Positions 23,101 through 33,630 of a DNA stretch of 64,000 nt are shown one piece after another. Under the pieces are notes generated by a model. It had not been told where the DNA came from. It was given only the letters and a program-made list of their open reading frames with translations, and made no database searches. The DNA comes from Stenopsyche tienmushanensis (Eukaryota; Arthropoda; Insecta; Trichoptera; Stenopsychidae), in NCBI GenBank assembly GCA_008973525.1, contig WACJ01000530.1, positions 1,054,001 through 1,118,000 on the forward strand. The letters are read 5' to 3'. Each line of letters opens with the position of its first letter. Within the stretch, counting starts at the first letter, position 1. A program made the position numbers and the translations under genes.

Positions 23101-23734
23101 GAACTAGCATAGCGTCAGGTCGGCTACTTTTGGTACCACCCTTGTAGATATACATAAATACAAACTGATTTTAAATTTTTGATGCGCCCACAAGCGTCAT
23201 AAACTACGAAAAGTGCTATAAACATGGGAATAATATTGATATCCTTGAACTTGATACACTTGCGTGGACCACAAAATAGACATTTCGGAGTCGGTCGTAA
23301 AAAATCAGAGCCAAAAATAAGCACAGGAAGGATTTTATTGTCATATGGGACGAAATGTTTATAGGAGACATGTCGAAATCGTTGCGTTTCATAGTGAAAT
23401 AAAAATATTATGAATTCAATAATTTAGTGAAATGTCGAGCTTATGCACAACATCGTTTTTCGATGAAAATAGAGTGGATTAAAGCAGTTGTGCATTATTT
23501 TTTTTACTGTTTAACGCGCATTTTGGCGCGAACGGACATACAAAAGCGTTGCGCTAAATACGCGTTTTTAAGTGAGCGGAGCGGAATGTGATAAAAAGAA
23601 GTAGCGTTAGATGAGGAACGATTTGTATTTCTGATTTACATCCAGTGATTATTAATTATTTTGAATGAAAGATGTTTCGGCTGATTTATAATATGTTGCA
23701 TTTGGTCAACATATTTTATATCTATAAATGAGTT
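23101..23734. other. single-copy sequence, no gene recognised
   Basis: AT-rich sequence with no repeat family or domain recognised. Confidence 0.35.
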
Positions 23735-24000
23735 TAAAGCCCGCAATAAAATAAAGATAACAATATTTTCGACCGAATGTAATATTTAAACAACCCACCC
23801 GATCAGTCTTCTTCGGACAACTTTGTTTTGTAATGAGAAATCGCAATCGTTCTGTAAGACATGTTCAGGTAAGGCGTCCGATCGCCAGGCGCTCATTCGT
23901 CATATCAGCGGTCCGAAAAGCGGACCGGTTGGATACAAAAACCTTATGGTCCTCTATAAGGGCCTTTTGTGGCTTTAAAAAAAAAATCAGCCTCATTGCT
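23735..24000 (+). repeat. dispersed repeat C3
   Basis: Family C from GCAATAAAATAAAG through AATATTTTCGACCGAATG, ATCAGTCTTCTTCGGACAAC and the hairpin at 23909-23927 to ATAAGGGCCTTTTGTGGC. The CAGGGCCG end is missing. It is followed directly by mariner debris. Confidence 0.6.
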
Positions 24001-24110
24001 GTGATACATCGCAAGGCACTCGATTGAAACGGTTTTTGTTCCATTGTGAGCAAACGCGGCACCCTTTTTGCGCACAGCTTTCTCATGTCTAAATTTTCTC
24101 ATTCAAGCAA
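24001..24110 (-). pseudogene. mariner transposase fragment
   Basis: The minus strand translates to MRKLCAKRVPRLLTMEQK, the mariner linker motif between the DNA-binding and catalytic domains. Nearly the same sequence recurs at 28.44-28.56 kb and, weaker, at 31.78 kb. Nothing of the catalytic domain follows. Confidence 0.7.
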
Positions 24111-24336
24111 GATACTTCATTTGTATCTTTATATATCGCTTATATATGTATTTGTACAGAAAAAATCCCGGTTATATTTGAACCTCCCTCGTATGTGTAT
24201 GTATAATTTTTAGTTTACTTAAATTGAACAAAATGTGTGCGTGTAAATTACCAGTGATTTTCAATCAGATCCGCGGTAATCCGTCCCCGGTCTAATCCGG
24301 CGCCCCCCGTATTCCGACACCGCTAGATCGCCTTAA

Positions 24337-24407
24337 CCTGTTAAATGCCAACGACGCACCGGCGCGTCGCATTTGTACGCAATCGTTACTCTCTGGCAGT
24401 TAAAAGG
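24337..24407. mobile_element. 71 bp TTAA-flanked miniature inverted-repeat element
   Basis: TTAA lies immediately outside both ends (24333-24336 and 24408-24411). The left end CCTGTTAAATGCCA and the inverted right end CCTTTTAACTGCCA agree at 12 of 14 positions. The centre holds a second GC-rich inverted repeat (GACGCACCGGCGCGTC). Target site and end sequence fit piggyBac-like elements. It is at the extreme small end for a MITE. Confidence 0.65.
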
Positions 24408-24411
24408 TTAA

Positions 24412-24918
24412 TCGTAATGAATCTTTTTGTATGTTGGCAAGTGAGTACGGCGTAGAACGATCCACAATTTATACAAGAAAGAACCGCGAGAACAATCAAA
24501 GGTTCGTCTCCACTATGGATTGATTGTGAACCAGAAGCTTTGAATATGTGGTTTCTTCAGAAATCTATTTCTAGGCGCATATTGGCCATGAAAACAAAGT
24601 TGTTTTATAAGGCGATAACAAAAAAGAAGAATTTGTGGCTAGCAAAGAATTGTTGGAATGCTTCAAAAATCGCCATGGAATACGTTTGATGGCAGTAACA
24701 GGTTTTTATTTTTTAAACCTGCTATTTCTATTGCGTTTATGACGTTATTTCTAAAATACGACACCTTGTATTATCTATGTATATCTCATAATTTCAATAA
24801 TTTAACGGATTACAAGTCCACCTATCTGAAATGTTTCGGACTACAAGGGGTCGGGTACTCTACAGTCCGACACTGCCTTGCAAATCGTTTGTCGGAATAG
24901 CATTGGTCTAAGCACACT
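24412..24918. other. single-copy sequence, no gene recognised
   Basis: An 80-codon + frame (24658-24900) has no recognisable domain. Nothing else is seen. Confidence 0.35.
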
Positions 24919-24920
24919 AT

Positions 24921-25305
24921 TAGGGAATCTCATTCCGAGCCAAAATTGGAGTTATCGTCATCAGATATTTAAATGCTAGTTTGAGTTGATGACAGCGTGA
25001 TTTTCGTATAACACCATCAATGTGATTAAAACTCGCAAAATTCCCGATTTCACGACAAATTATTTATTTCCGTCGCTGCAGATGAATACTTGTATACTAT
25101 ATTACATTGATGTGATTCGTAGTTATATTACGGAGGAATACAAAAATTCTGCGCCCCGTATCTATTATATTTCATATAGATATTCCCATTATTAGAGTCG
25201 ATGTGTAGTAAATACATCACCGGTATGGAAAGGTTAATATAAACATTTGGAAATTTTCCGGGTTACGCTTACTAATCGCGGGACCCATGAGCATCTAAAA
25301 CTGTC
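24921..25305 (-). mobile_element. hAT-family element, copy A9
   Basis: Begins with TAGGGAATCTCATTCCGAG, keeps a short piece of the transposase end (ATCAGATATTTAAATGCTAG), then the core, then the same deletion junction as A5 to ACTAATCGCGGGACC and CTAAAACTGTC. The right-hand terminal repeat is truncated. Confidence 0.75.
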
Positions 25306-25739
25306 TTCTGGATGGTTTCTTCATCAACTATATTTATATTGATATTAATCTCCCGATCGATCCACGTGGCCAGTGACGATTGTAAAACGCAGAGATATTG
25401 TCAAAAATAGATTATTTTAAAATGACATATTTTCCATTCGCCTAATCCATTATTATTATCATCTCAATTGAACAATTACAATGACAATATTTTTATCTGC
25501 ATCGAGAAGCATCATGTCAAATCTGCGAGATTGTATAGAAGGTTAATCAACAAGCTGATAATGATTTTCAAATATCCGACGATAAGAGTCTTAGAAGAAT
25601 CCCAACCGATATTGGAGCGGAAAAGAAAGGTCCGTTCAGTTGATAATTGGTTTTGTTAATATTGCTGGTTAGAAAGCGCGTTCATAAATTAGTCTGTCTG
25701 TTTTGTTGTAGGGTCTGTTGTTATAATAATTTAAATTTC
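25306..25739. other. single-copy sequence, no gene recognised
   Basis: AT-rich unique DNA leading into the CpG-rich stretch described next. Confidence 0.35.
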
Positions 25740-26130
25740 GGGGTGTCGGGTGGGTCGGTGGAAGGGTGTGTAAAACGGCATGGTCACGAGTCATTCTCAT
25801 TTTATCAACGGAGGCGCCGGCCGAGCGTTCAGTCGGCCTCCGGCTGCAGAGCGGCCTGATTGTGTCGGTCGCGTGTCGTCGCCTTGTCGTCGGGAGTTTT
25901 CCCGGCGCTCTCCTCCTCGATCCAGCGTACATATAAATCCATATTGTTTCTCATCATCGCGTGCTTGTGACATCCCGAGTGATTGAAGCCGAATTTTGTG
26001 CGAAACTGTGTTTGTGTTTTGTGTACGTTTTTTTTTTTGTGTGATATTTTTTCCCGCGTACCGACGATTGCGTTATGATGCCGAATGTATAATTCGGTAC
26101 GAAGTGTGATTTAATAAATCGCGTGACCGT
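25740..26130 (+). promoter_or_regulatory. candidate host promoter and 5' leader
   Basis: A CpG-rich block (25790-25925) is followed by TATAAAT at 25932-25938. About 20-30 bases further lies TCATCATCG, which could be an arthropod-type initiator. The downstream DNA is G/T-rich (GTGTTTGTGTTTTGTGTACG), like insect 5' leaders, with a five-codon frame ATGATGCCGAATGTATAA at about 26074. No downstream coding exon is identifiable. All of this is compositional; a chance TATAAAT in AT-rich DNA is the main alternative. Confidence 0.3.
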
Positions 26131-26411
26131 TTCAAAATTCGATTCAAAAGTGTGTTTTTCGCAATTCAGAAATGAGCATCTTATCGGATACGCGAGAAAT
26201 TCATCTGTACGCTTTTTGTGGGGACATTTAAATGTTATCATCGTCATAGTTATCGTCTCGCCTTCGATGATGCGCGATCACGCCACATTTTCATGTTTTT
26301 CAATGCTCGAAAAGTCGTCCCGGACGAATATGCACCCAGTCTATATAATATGCAGATTTTGACTCTGGATGTGGAATGACTCAAAAAATTAAGCATTGAA
26401 AATGTAGCTGA

Positions 26412-26588
26412 ATGTTTTGTGTAATATATAATAAAATAGGCTTGCTGTTGATGTAGCGGTTGCTTTATGCTATAGACAAACACACACACAGTAGAGGCGG
26501 CGCAATGCATGCGCATAGCGTTTCTATGATGTATTCCGACCAAATACCGCGTCGAGTTTCATTTTTCGTGACGTTGAGCCAATTTACC
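26412..26588 (+). repeat. SINE-like dispersed repeat M1
   Basis: Shares TAATAAAATAGGCTTG, TGTAGCGGTTGCTTTATGC, GAGGCGGCGCAATGCATGCG and GAGTTTCATTTTTCGTGACG with the copies at 31.66 kb and 35.38 kb, all on the + strand. The TGGTGTAGTGG-type core in the family fits a tRNA A-box consensus, suggesting a tRNA-derived SINE, but no clear B-box is visible. Confidence 0.5.
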
Positions 26589-27432
26589 CACCGCGCATAT
26601 ATAAGTTTGAATTATTAAATACAAACAAACAATATGTCGTCATTGCTTTCGTTCGCTTCTGTGGAGTCATAAAAAACGGCACGCGCTTCAGACGACCGAT
26701 CAGATGCTCATGAATTGAATAAGTGCGCGTTTTTCGCCATTGTCGAATCGGTTTGTTTAGAAAGTGTTGTTTGAATAGGCTCCGAAACGGCGGACTGTTC
26801 CCCTGGTCCAAACGAAGATCATGCTTCGACGCGGAGCCGAAGAAGAGCCAAACAAACGAATCGATTTCGGGCGCGAACGATCGCCGTTCACACGGTCGTA
26901 GATCGTTTTCAAACGATCGTTTAAGAAATTGGCGGTAATACCGGTAATGCTGGTTTCGTAGTGCACCGCGGTAAGTGATAAAATATAACGCTAGAACCTG
27001 GCCGGAGGAAGCACCTGTCACTGCTGGCCGAGTGCAACAGGAAGAGGGCCATCGTCGGACCTTTTAATTATTCACCTGACAGGCGGCGTAGCGTGACTTT
27101 CGGGTTCCTGTGCCATCGCATTCAATAAAAGGTACTGCACACCTCTTTGTACAACCTACCGGTCACTACTGTGCCTTTGTTTCGTCGCGATCATCGCATG
27201 CCTACTGTCAAATGACGTCGCGTTCTTCCAATTGCGGGGTTAATACACTCATTTTTGTAATGCATCCATATTTTGTCCACAAACTCACATGTCAACTATA
27301 ACAGTAACGTCCAATATCATCAACGCATGGCAGCCATATGTAGTCCATTGCAAATATGGACAAGGGCATGTCCAATATTGATTCATGGAAAAGGTTCCAT
27401 ATTGAAAATATCATATCAGCGGCCCATCGAGG
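26589..27432. other. CpG-rich single-copy sequence, possible non-coding exon
   Basis: From about 26,640 to 27,100 the sequence is unusually CpG-rich. It includes a textbook splice-donor-like CGCGGTAAGTGA at about 26966. A 145-codon minus-strand frame (26584-27021) and shorter overlapping frames exist but show no domain. This could be a 5' exon of a host gene; the evidence is composition and one donor-like motif only. Confidence 0.3.
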
Positions 27433-27605
27433 TGAACGTATCTCTTTTTATACGGATCTTTTTTATGCGAATTTGAAGTTATGCGGTTTTCAAAAATAAT
27501 GGAACTTATCGCTCATTTTTCTATACAGGACAAAGCTTTTTTTATACCAACTTTTTTGTGGTACATTCAAATTTGTGGTTCAAATCTTTTTTTATGCGAT
27601 TCCTC
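27433..27605 (+). repeat. dispersed repeat H1
   Basis: CTTTTTATACGGATC, GCGAATTTGAAGTTATGCGG and TTTTCAAAAATAATGGAA recur at 58.1 kb. The repeated TTTTATGCG/TTTTATACGG words resemble subterminal sequences of pogo/Tigger-type elements. No complete terminal repeats were found. Confidence 0.5.
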
Positions 27606-27766
27606 GTGGAACGTATCTATCACATAAAAACTGTCCCAAGCGTATATATTAATATTTAGCGCGTCTTTAACAAGTCTTTAATTAGCGTTGTTTATTTTGA
27701 TGCGCAGTCTGTATGAATTGAATGCAGGGCAAATCCATGGTGCATATGGTGTATCATCGATTCATT

Positions 27767-27800
27767 ATATGAGGGTTATCCAGAAATAATGGTTATAGCA
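27767..27800. repeat. mariner terminal repeat fragment
   Basis: GAGGGTTATCCAGAAATAA followed by TGGTTATA matches the inward-facing mariner end (complement of TTGTAACC..ACTTTCTGGATGACCCTC). No transposase lies next to it. Confidence 0.5.
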
Positions 27801-28084
27801 TTTATGTAGGATCGAAAAATTCTTGCATTCTCTCACACAACGATTTGTAAGCAAGTTCTTCCGATATAATATTAGGTCCAGTCATAAATTATTGCCGAAT
27901 ATTTATCAAACAAATTCAGCATTATCGTGTAACAGTATAACATTTTTCCGATTGACGAGAGAAGGGTGTTTTTTTAAAATTGTTTTTCATGAACACTAAT
28001 TGTTTAATTTTGATTTATGAGCTCATTGTGGATTATGCCATAGCGATTCCACCATGCACATGGATATTGGCTTTAGGATCTGGT

Positions 28085-28230
28085 GAATCATATATCAGCG
28101 GTCCGAAAAGCGGACGGATTGGACACAGACCTTGTGGGGTTCTCTTTTATTGCGGCACTTTCGGGGATAAATGCGTTGCCGGAGCCATGTGCAATCACTC
28201 AGAGGATAACTTACACAGATGGCTCGGGGC
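28085..28230 (+). repeat. dispersed repeat C4, fragment
   Basis: Starts at TATCAGCGGTCCGAAAAGCG (hairpin at 28099-28117, with one arm base changed) and continues through ACCTTGTGGGGTTCTC and GGCACTTTCGGGGATAAATG, the right part of the family also seen in reverse at 40.8 and 43.1 kb. Confidence 0.55.
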
Positions 28231-28429
28231 AAATGAGGTCGCAAAACTGTCTAGACTTCCCCCCAACCCCCAAAATTATACATGGATATTAAATTCAGAT
28301 TTTGCACCTGGCTGTGCACTTTTGTTGAGCGAGTTGGCATGCTCCCGAATAGCGGGACCAATAAACAGCTCATGTCAGTGGAGAGTCCCCATGTTCCCAT
28401 GTCTTAGATGTACCCATGTTTCATCCTAA

Positions 28430-28640
28430 AGTGATGCTAAAATTCAGCCTCATTGCTGTGATATATCGCAAGGCACTCGATTGAAACGGTTTTTGTTCCA
28501 TTGTGAGCAAACGCGGCACCCATTTTGCGCACAGCTTTCTCATGTCTAAATTTTCTCATGAAAATTTAACACCTTTAAAATGTCTTCATCAAATTCGGAA
28601 GGGCGACTCGTCCTTGGTTTATCTTTAAGGATCCGGTAAA
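28430..28640 (-). pseudogene. internally deleted mariner transposase relic
   Basis: Read on the minus strand, the right part gives SLKDKPRTSRPSEFDEDILK, the link and second DNA-binding helix region of a mariner transposase. The left part gives the KLCAKWVPRLLTMEQK linker motif. The DNA between these motifs in an intact gene is missing, so a deletion fuses them. The same deletion is not present in the neighbouring relic at 29.3-29.6 kb. Confidence 0.7.
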
Positions 28641-28784
28641 GGTGGTTAATATTTATCGAGTCACTGTCTTTTGCGTACAACATTAACGTATGTTACTGTA
28701 CTTATTTTTCTTCTACGGTAATTATTCTGTTTAATTATGGCTCAATTTTTTTTACGGTACTAGACATGCGATTTTCTTGTATTG

Positions 28785-29035
28785 CGTTTGATCCCTCGCC
28801 GTCTCTAGGGGCGTCTCGAGTCGTGGGTTGGCCTGAACGAACTTGACGAGAAGGATGAGGGCATCCACCCCTCAGTAGCGATGGGGCTCTGCAGCCCCGA
28901 GGTGGACTCGCAGCATACGCGACGGAAATCCGTATTTTATCTCCGTAGGGGGACCGATTTTTTTTATCTCCGACCGCTCATTCGATGATACCGAAAGGAG
29001 ATATCCTCAAAAAGAGAAGGAAACAATTAAAACAT
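28785..29035 (+). repeat. dispersed GC-rich repeat D2, longest copy
   Basis: Runs from GATCCCTCGCCGTCTCTAGG through GACGAGAAGGATGAGG, CAGTAGCGATGGGGCTCTGC, AGCCCCGAGGTGGACTCGC and GATATCCTCAAAAAGAGAAG to GGAAACAATTAAAACATTA. GGGGCTCTGCAGCCCC is a palindrome. It has no coding frame or terminal repeats. It could be the 3' part of a non-LTR element or a SINE. Confidence 0.6.
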
Positions 29036-29309
29036 TATTAACCGTTTGTGGATACGGCGACGACCACGAGGCAGAGGCTTCCAGGTGATGTCAACTTAGC
29101 GCGAAATTAACACATGGCGGCAAATGAAGTTTGCACGCCAACAATTAACACGACCATTCCGAAATGCAAGGATTCCCCAGAAATAATAGACAGTCTGTTT
29201 GTCTTGCAACCCTTAAGATCGGATGCAAGGTCCGGCAATTATTCCAATATAATCGCGAATTATTCCCCCACTACAATGGCCTTCACTAAGATTATGCGAC
29301 ACCTAATTT

Positions 29310-29610
29310 GCTAACCTTTAAGTACCGGCAAATATTTGAGATAATTCCCTTGTTGATTGACTTGGATTTTGCTCCAATAACACTTTTAAAATGTCTTCAT
29401 CTAAGTCGGAAGGGCGACTCGTCCTTGATTCATCTTTCAGGATCTCATCTCTCGAACGAAATTTTAAAAACCAATTTCATACTATCAATAATATCACCGA
29501 GGAGAGGTGGTATTGTTCTGCAACACGAAAAAACGGATGACCGCGTGGCGGGAGCGCGCGACGACCTCTCAATCGGAAGAATTTACTGTGACCTAACAAA
29601 ATGGCCGATA
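29310..29610 (-). pseudogene. mariner transposase N-terminal relic
   Basis: The minus strand reads EILKDESRTSRPSDLDEDIL, continuing as LLEQNPSQSTRELSQIFAG, the bipartite helix-turn-helix of mariner transposases. The right part (TCGGAAGAATTTACTGTGAC, ACAAAATGGCCGATAAACAC) matches the 5' untranslated and start region of the relics at 46.98, 53.2 and 60.8 kb. The catalytic domain is absent. Confidence 0.75.
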
Positions 29611-30689
29611 AACACGCTGAATGACATACACCCTTGTATGTTTGCAAATTTTTATATTTGGTTAAATTGTGCTCATTGCTTGCAATGAGACGAGATGTAC
29701 ATATTGACATATACGGCCGGTTGAATTACCGGATCTGATTTTTTTCCTATATTTGAGATTGTCGCACAAAATACACGACTGTTGACAAACCGGATTATCA
29801 TCGTGCGATGATTTCAGGATTGTTGGACGATCAGAATGTCGAAACGTCGCTGCTTTTTATCCTTGAGGCGCAGTTCGAAACGTATGATTGGATTTGGACG
29901 TTCAATATTCATAAGGCGATCGGAGATTATTATTGGACGGTGGCTTACTCATCCGGGGATTTTTATTATATGCTCTACTAGAAGCAGACGTGCAAGTGTC
30001 TCTCTGGATTCCGAGTCGGGCGATGATGTAGAAACGGGATCAAGTGGTTCATATCTCTGACACCCGTACTTCGTGACGCACACACGTACACATATCTGCC
30101 GACAATGTGCCAAATTGTGGTCATTGAGAACGAAACGAATAATGCACGCTGATTGCAGGAAGATCTGATGCCGGTCCATTATTCAGATTTGTGATGCTGA
30201 CGCGTTTGTCGATGAATTAATCGTCTTTGCGGTGTCAACGCCATACCGATCGGGAATCGAGCGATCTGCTCTCCCTTTTTTTCATTGGGTGTGATTGTTT
30301 TGGGAACATCAAAGAAAGACACTCTCATCGGCGAAAATTAGAAGGCGTTTTGTAAAAAAATGAATGAATCCACGGCGAATGCTGCCAATCTCAGATCAAA
30401 GATCTCGTTTATACTCGACGTAAGATGTATATGAGGAGAAACCTGTTAATAATGGTGGAACGTTTCGAAATAAACAAACATAATGTATAATAGTGATGGA
30501 TTGTTTGTATTGCTTTTTTGTTGCGAACGCATTAATTTTTTCTATGCAAATTTTTTTTTTTTGAATCAATTCATGTGCCAAAATAATCTTGCAGCGACAA
30601 TCGCGTCGTCCAAACGATGGCTATCAATGCACCGATTTAGACATGAAATATCGATTTTCATAACGTGATTTTATAATTATTTATTTTTC
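29611..30689. other. single-copy sequence, no gene recognised
   Basis: Unique DNA, CpG-richer around 29,800-30,250. Open frames of 60-76 codons on both strands overlap and have no domain. Confidence 0.35.
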
Positions 30690-31015
30690 TTCTTATAACA
30701 CCATCAATGCGACTGATAAAATTCCTCTATGCCGAGACATGGACTAAAATTATTTTTTTCCGTCGCTGCATATGAATACTTTTATAATATAATACTTTGA
30801 TGTGATTCGTAATCATATTACGGAGGGATACAAAAATTCTGAATCCCGTATCTATTATATTTCATATCGATATTCCCATCATTAGAGTCGATGTGTAGTA
30901 AATACATCACCGTTTGGGAAAAGTTAATATAACAATTTGAAAAACATATATGTACTCTATATATGTATGCATAGATTAGACATACTACAACCGTACGGAA
31001 TCCCCGGATCTGGGA
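30690..31015 (-). mobile_element. hAT-family element, copy A10
   Basis: Core copy from ATAACACCATCAATGCGAC through CATCACCGTTTGGGAAAAG to ATGCATAGATTAGACATAC. A small deletion removes the CGCAAAATTCCCG block. No terminal repeat remains; CCCCGGATCTGGGA just beyond may be its last trace. Confidence 0.7.
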
Positions 31016-31654
31016 CGCAATTAAAAGATAACGTAATTGATTACAGAATTCAATAGCATACTTAATGTCATAAATTAGGCAACTTAATAAAATACATATA
31101 CAACTCGACGGAGACCTTTTATGATATCGACGGGGCTTATATTTTAATTCAATTTTGTACTTGAAAGGCTTCACGCCCAAATAGAAATGGGGGAGCACTC
31201 GTCAAGCAAGAGCGACGACATGAATATCCGCAAGAACAAATTTATAATTAGCTATGACAGTGTCTATTAGAGCTGCTCAAATATAGTCCGGAATTGCGCC
31301 TTCCAATAAAATATCGTGTGTTTATCGATTGCGTTTTCATGGGAACGCCGTATATATATATATATATATATAACTAGAAGTTTTATAAAATAGCACAAGC
31401 GTTCGGTCTTCGATGGACTATGCCGGGAGACGGATCAGTTGATCAGTTGATAGTGATGAGAGGAGTTGTGTCGCAATGATTCCGATTGATATGCTATTCG
31501 AATTGAAACGCGTATAGTTACAACAAAGCGCAGGAACACACAGGGTGCGCGTGCATCCTTCTCACATGGATAGCTGTATGTGAGAGCAGCTCACGATCTT
31601 CTCATTTATTATCAGACGATATATATCACACGGAAAAATATTATGTGCTCGATA
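31016..31654. other. single-copy sequence with (TA)11 microsatellite
   Basis: Unique DNA with a pure TA tract at 31351-31372. No gene recognised. Confidence 0.4.
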
Positions 31655-31730
31655 AATAGATAATAAAATAGATTTGTTACTGGTGTAGTGGTTGCTTTGT
31701 GCTACGCATGTGCGTATCTTGTCCATGTAT
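31655..31730 (+). repeat. SINE-like repeat M2, fragment
   Basis: AATAAAATAGATTTG, then TGGTGTAGTGGTTGCTTTG, the best A-box-like version in the family, then TGCTACGCATGTGCG. It diverges from M1 and M3 after that point. Confidence 0.45.
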
Positions 31731-31779
31731 ATGTGCGAAATGATTCCCCTTCTCATTCCGACTTATTACCGCTTGGAGT

Positions 31780-31850
31780 TTAACTCCATTGTGAGCAAAC
31801 GCGGCTCCCATCTTGCGCACAGCTTACGCATGTGCAAATTTTCAGTCAAT
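31780..31850 (-). pseudogene. mariner linker fragment
   Basis: CCATTGTGAGCAAACGCGGC followed by TTGCGCACAGC is the same block as at 24.05 and 28.5 kb and encodes on the minus strand the KLCA.W.PRLLTME linker of a mariner transposase. Confidence 0.55.
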
Positions 31851-32944
31851 ATGCAATATACAGCACATTTAGAAAATATTTTTGCTGAGTATAATTCTAC
31901 TGATCGATTGTGTAATGTCAAAAAATCACTAATGGAATTTCACACTATGCGCACATGTTCATCACGCTGACAGTTGTCAAACTCTAATCTCGAATCATGC
32001 CACAAAGATATTCACATTTATAGAAATTTTCATTTCGTTTTTATATTTTCTATCGACTATTTAAATTTAATGTAGCGTATCGATGTTGATTGCAATCGAT
32101 AGAGCGAGTTACAAAGAGTGTTTTTAGAAGAAAATTATGAAAATCGCTCTGGTGACCAGGGAACTGTTTTTGAATGAACATCCTACCTGTCGTGTTGATT
32201 GTTAAGTGTATATTTTGCGGATAAAACAACACATTACCGATTGCTATGACTAATTTGTCATGGAAACATTTATTCAAACGCGATAAGCTATCTGTGCTGT
32301 AAATTTGCGATACGCACAATTAAAAGATCGGCATTGTCATGCAAGAATGGCCGTAAAAACGCGGTTCAAGAGATTACAGATGCAGCCTCGTCAAACGGAC
32401 AAATCGGCTAAATTCACAGAACCGTATTAGAAAATAGAAAAGCGGTAAAGCGAGGTCTTAATTTACGGTTTATAAACAAAATGGCGCTACTTAAAAACTA
32501 CCGTTTTTGCTCTTCGGCACTGTTGTTGCAGAATGCGATGACAATCGAAGCATGCTCGAATTGTGACCCACCAGTGCAGAAAATGCTCACTCTAATAATG
32601 AGGAAACCTGGTGAAAACGAACACGAAAAATCGTGTTTTATTTCGAAAAGCTGTCGTCGTCGTCGTCTTATTTTGCTCGCTGAGAATACTTGGCGCTCAT
32701 GAATGGCGTTCTTGTTGAGCTGATAGCTGATAGCTGAATAGCGAGGATTATTGTCGTCTACGAAATGAATGATGTCCGTCCCGATGATTGTTTTATGACG
32801 CTGCGGCGAAGAGATGGTCGTTTAACACTCTCGTCGCCCAGTCTGAATCAGTGGGGCCCGGGATAAACACGGACGACATGTGGCGCATCTTGGAGACATT
32901 ATAGAAAGACGTTCGTAAACTTAACATTTGTAAGTCGTTGTTAA
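31851..32944. other. single-copy sequence; one weak frame
   Basis: A 73-codon + frame at 32481-32702 starts in a good insect start context (AACAAAATGG) and ends in an Arg-rich run coded by GTC repeats. It matches no family I know and has no visible splice structure. Nothing else is recognisable. Confidence 0.3.
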
Positions 32945-33165
32945 AAATTTCGGGATTGCATTAGATCATCCCGGGATCAGTCCTGTGATCCCGGAACCGG
33001 GATTTTCAATAGTTTAAAAAATTAAATTTGATCAAAAATTACTGATAAATCCTTTTATATATAAAAAATAGCTTAAAGGCGAAATATTTTTTTTATTTAA
33101 GAAAGGATAAACATACAATTCAAAAATAGAATATTATTTTGAAAATATGCCCGAAGTAACATTAA

Positions 33166-33470
33166 TTCTTTCAGATCCTATGTCGAATCTCATTCGACAT
33201 CGATTTCTACCGCGTGGGTCTCATGTCGAATGTAATTCGACATATTTTTTCATCGTTATTATTATTGAATTAAAATGCAACGCAACATTTTTTCACTTGT
33301 ATCTATTAGAACAGTATGTTGACCATAGGATAAATGATTTTTTTTGATCATTGGAATGTGTAACTGTCTACTTGGAAGGGATACGAAAGGGTCGTTTTTA
33401 AAAAAAACTGAAAATCTATTGTGGACCTTTTTGTGTGATTGTGGAATTTTTTTTTGGGATCCGGAAAGGG
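33166..33470. mobile_element. 305 bp TTAA-flanked element inserted in the hAT relic (piggyBac-like)
   Basis: The empty-site sequence in copy A6 (GCAACATTAAAGCATCGAG) is split here at TTAA: ACATTAA at 33160-33165 and TTAATTCATCGAG at 33471. The ends TTCTTTCAGATCC and, inverted, CCCTTTCCGGATCC form terminal repeats. The interior carries TGTCGAAT/ATTCGACAT inverted words and no transposase. Exact TTAA duplication identifies a piggyBac-type insertion, younger than the hAT copy. Confidence 0.8.
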
Positions 33471-33477
33471 TTAATTC

Positions 33478-33630
33478 ATCGAGTGGTTCGTCATTTAGTC
33501 TGGATCTGATTTTGGTAGCCAGGCAACCTGCTGCTGAAAATGCACGCTCGGCCTCCACACTCGTTGGAGGTATCATCATCAGATATTTAAATGCTAGTTC
33601 GAGGTTTTGGTTTGTAAAGACTGAGTAATT
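33478..33630 (-). pseudogene. hAT transposase C-terminal dimerisation domain, best preserved copy
   Basis: The minus strand reads LELAFKYLMMI, then PPTSVEAERAFSAAG, then ATKIRSRLNDEPLDELT without a stop. This is the signature of the hAT family C-terminal dimerisation region (Dimer_Tnp_hAT), present in Ac/hobo/Hermes-type transposases. The frame then runs into the inserted TTAA element, which replaces the normal end (LLRAYFQNNI in other copies). Upstream coding is only partly open, so the protein is not functional. This copy is the basis for calling the whole family hAT. Confidence 0.85.

Noticed and set aside
26584..27021. 145-codon minus frame as a gene
   Set aside because: Runs through a CpG-rich block where stops are rare by composition; + strand is equally open; no domain.
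30818..31198. 126-codon minus frame as a host gene
   Set aside because: Its second half is the core of the hAT repeat A10; the frame joins unique DNA to transposon by chance.
33344..33628. 94-codon + frame at 33.3-33.6 kb
   Set aside because: It is the antisense of the hAT C-terminal domain plus the TTAA insertion.
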